Shown in pieces: positions 4,904 through 5,330 of a stretch of DNA of 5,330 nt. The position numbers and the translations under genes were made by a program. The notes below the pieces were generated by a model. It saw only the letters and a list, made by a program, of their open reading frames with translations. It searched no databases and was not told where the DNA came from. The stretch is taken from the NCBI GenBank assembly GCA_903930035.1, contig CAIYXG010000398.1, positions 1 to 5,330 of the forward strand, written 5' to 3'. Position 1 is the stretch's first letter; the number at the start of each line of letters is the position of its first letter. Source of the DNA: an uncultured Actinomycetes bacterium. GTDB lineage: Bacteria > Actinomycetota > Acidimicrobiia > Acidimicrobiales > Microtrichaceae.

Positions 4904-5330
4904 CGTGCTGCACGCCGGACCGCCGCTCCTCGACCCGCAGCACCTGGTCGGGCACGCCACGACGTCGGTCCGCGACCCCGCACGCGACGGCCGGACGCTG
5001 GCCGTGGAGGTCTGGTACCCCGCGTCGTCGCCGTCCTCCTCCACCACGTCCTACGAGGTGGTCCCCGGGGTCTCGTTCACGGCGCACGCCACCGAGCTCG
5101 CCCCGCCGCTCCCCGGACCGCTGCCCGTCGTGGTGTTCTCGCACGGCCGCACGGGGACCCGGACCTCCTACGTCCTGCTCTGCGAGGGGCTGGCCGCGCA
5201 GGGCTACCTGGTCGTGGCCGCGGACCACCCGGGCGACACCCTCGGCGACTGGCTCCTGGGCGCGGCCGCCGACGACGCCACCAACGAGGCCCAGCGGCTG
5301 GGCGACGTGGGGCTGCTGCTCGACCAGCTC
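4896..5330 (+). CDS. Alpha/beta hydrolase, PAF-acetylhydrolase/dienelactone hydrolase-like (3' truncated)
   Basis: An open frame runs from a GTG at 4896 to the right edge: 145 residues, no stop. The opening pattern is that of serine hydrolases related to PAF-acetylhydrolase: GHATTSVRDPARDGRTLAVE (19-38), then VWYPA (39-43), a variable loop with YEVVPGVSF (53-61), and the strand plus oxyanion-hole segment VVVFSHGRTGTRTSY (78-92), followed by GLAAQGYLVVAADHPGDT (98-115). The nucleophile GxSxG and the Asp/His of the triad would lie beyond the window. There is no signal peptide, so a cytoplasmic esterase or lactonase is inferred. The GTG at 4896 overlaps the SDR by 8 bases; an in-frame GTG at 4887 is an alternative and a GTG at 4905 is possible. 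No start has a clear ribosome site, consistent with translational coupling to the SDR gene. Confidence 0.85.
   Translation, partial: MADVLHAGPPLLDPQHLVGHATTSVRDPARDGRTLAVEVWYPASSPSSSTTSYEVVPGVSFTAHATELAPPLPGPLPVVVFSHGRTGTRTSYVLLCEGLAAQGYLVVAADHPGDTLGDWLLGAAADDATNEAQRLGDVGLLLDQL

Noticed and set aside
3068..5047. A 659-residue open frame on the - strand across dinG, the pilin-like gene and the SDR
   Set aside because: It runs over three unrelated well-supported genes and two promoter regions, with a low-complexity Gly/Arg/His translation; a GC-bias artefact.
1..5330. Search for a defence island, CRISPR array, mobile element or RNA gene
   Set aside because: There are no spaced direct repeats, no transposase or integrase motifs, no tRNA-like cloverleaf and no multi-gene cassette. 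dinG alone is a housekeeping helicase; a DinG/CasDinG type IV CRISPR context is not supported because no Cas genes are nearby and the protein has the ordinary iron-sulfur DinG layout.

Overview
The window is very GC-rich, with G or C at most third codon positions, and reads as a chromosomal segment of an actinobacterium. The DinG helicase is of the mycobacterial/Streptomyces type. At least three of the five visible gene starts have a TANNNT -10 box almost touching the start codon and no Shine-Dalgarno sequence, which is the actinobacterial leaderless style. A class such as Acidimicrobiia is possible, but that is an inference from style and not a marker-gene assignment.

Layout, left to right. 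(1) 3-1079 (+): the 3' part of a secreted or surface protein with a Thr/Ser/Pro-rich linker followed by a conserved domain of unknown function; its true N-terminus lies left of the window. (2) 1118-1558 (+): a small four-helix membrane protein of unknown function. (3) 1563-3569 (-): a complete DinG/XPD-type iron-sulfur DNA helicase, convergent with gene 2 across only 4 bases. (4) 3713-4063 (+): a small type IV pilin/pseudopilin-like protein, divergent from dinG. (5) 4112-4903 (+): a classical short-chain dehydrogenase/reductase resembling RhlG-type 3-oxoacyl reductases. (6) 4896-5330 (+): the 5' part of an alpha/beta hydrolase (PAF-acetylhydrolase/dienelactone hydrolase-like), overlapping the SDR stop and cut by the window edge.

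Genes 5 and 6 probably form one translationally coupled unit. The rest look like independent single-gene transcription units, so this is largely ordinary housekeeping/accessory chromosome and not an obvious multi-gene defence or mobile system. No tRNA, rRNA, CRISPR array, insertion sequence or integrase is visible.

The most interesting signal is the 143-base divergent region 3570-3712. The pilin-like gene has a good match to a sigma-28 (FliA/WhiG) promoter, TCAG-N16-GCCGATGA, a perfect 7-bp inverted repeat just upstream, and a strong Shine-Dalgarno sequence. The other three starts that can be judged use leaderless-type signals. This points to a pilin-like protein under motility- or development-type sigma control, separate from its housekeeping neighbours.
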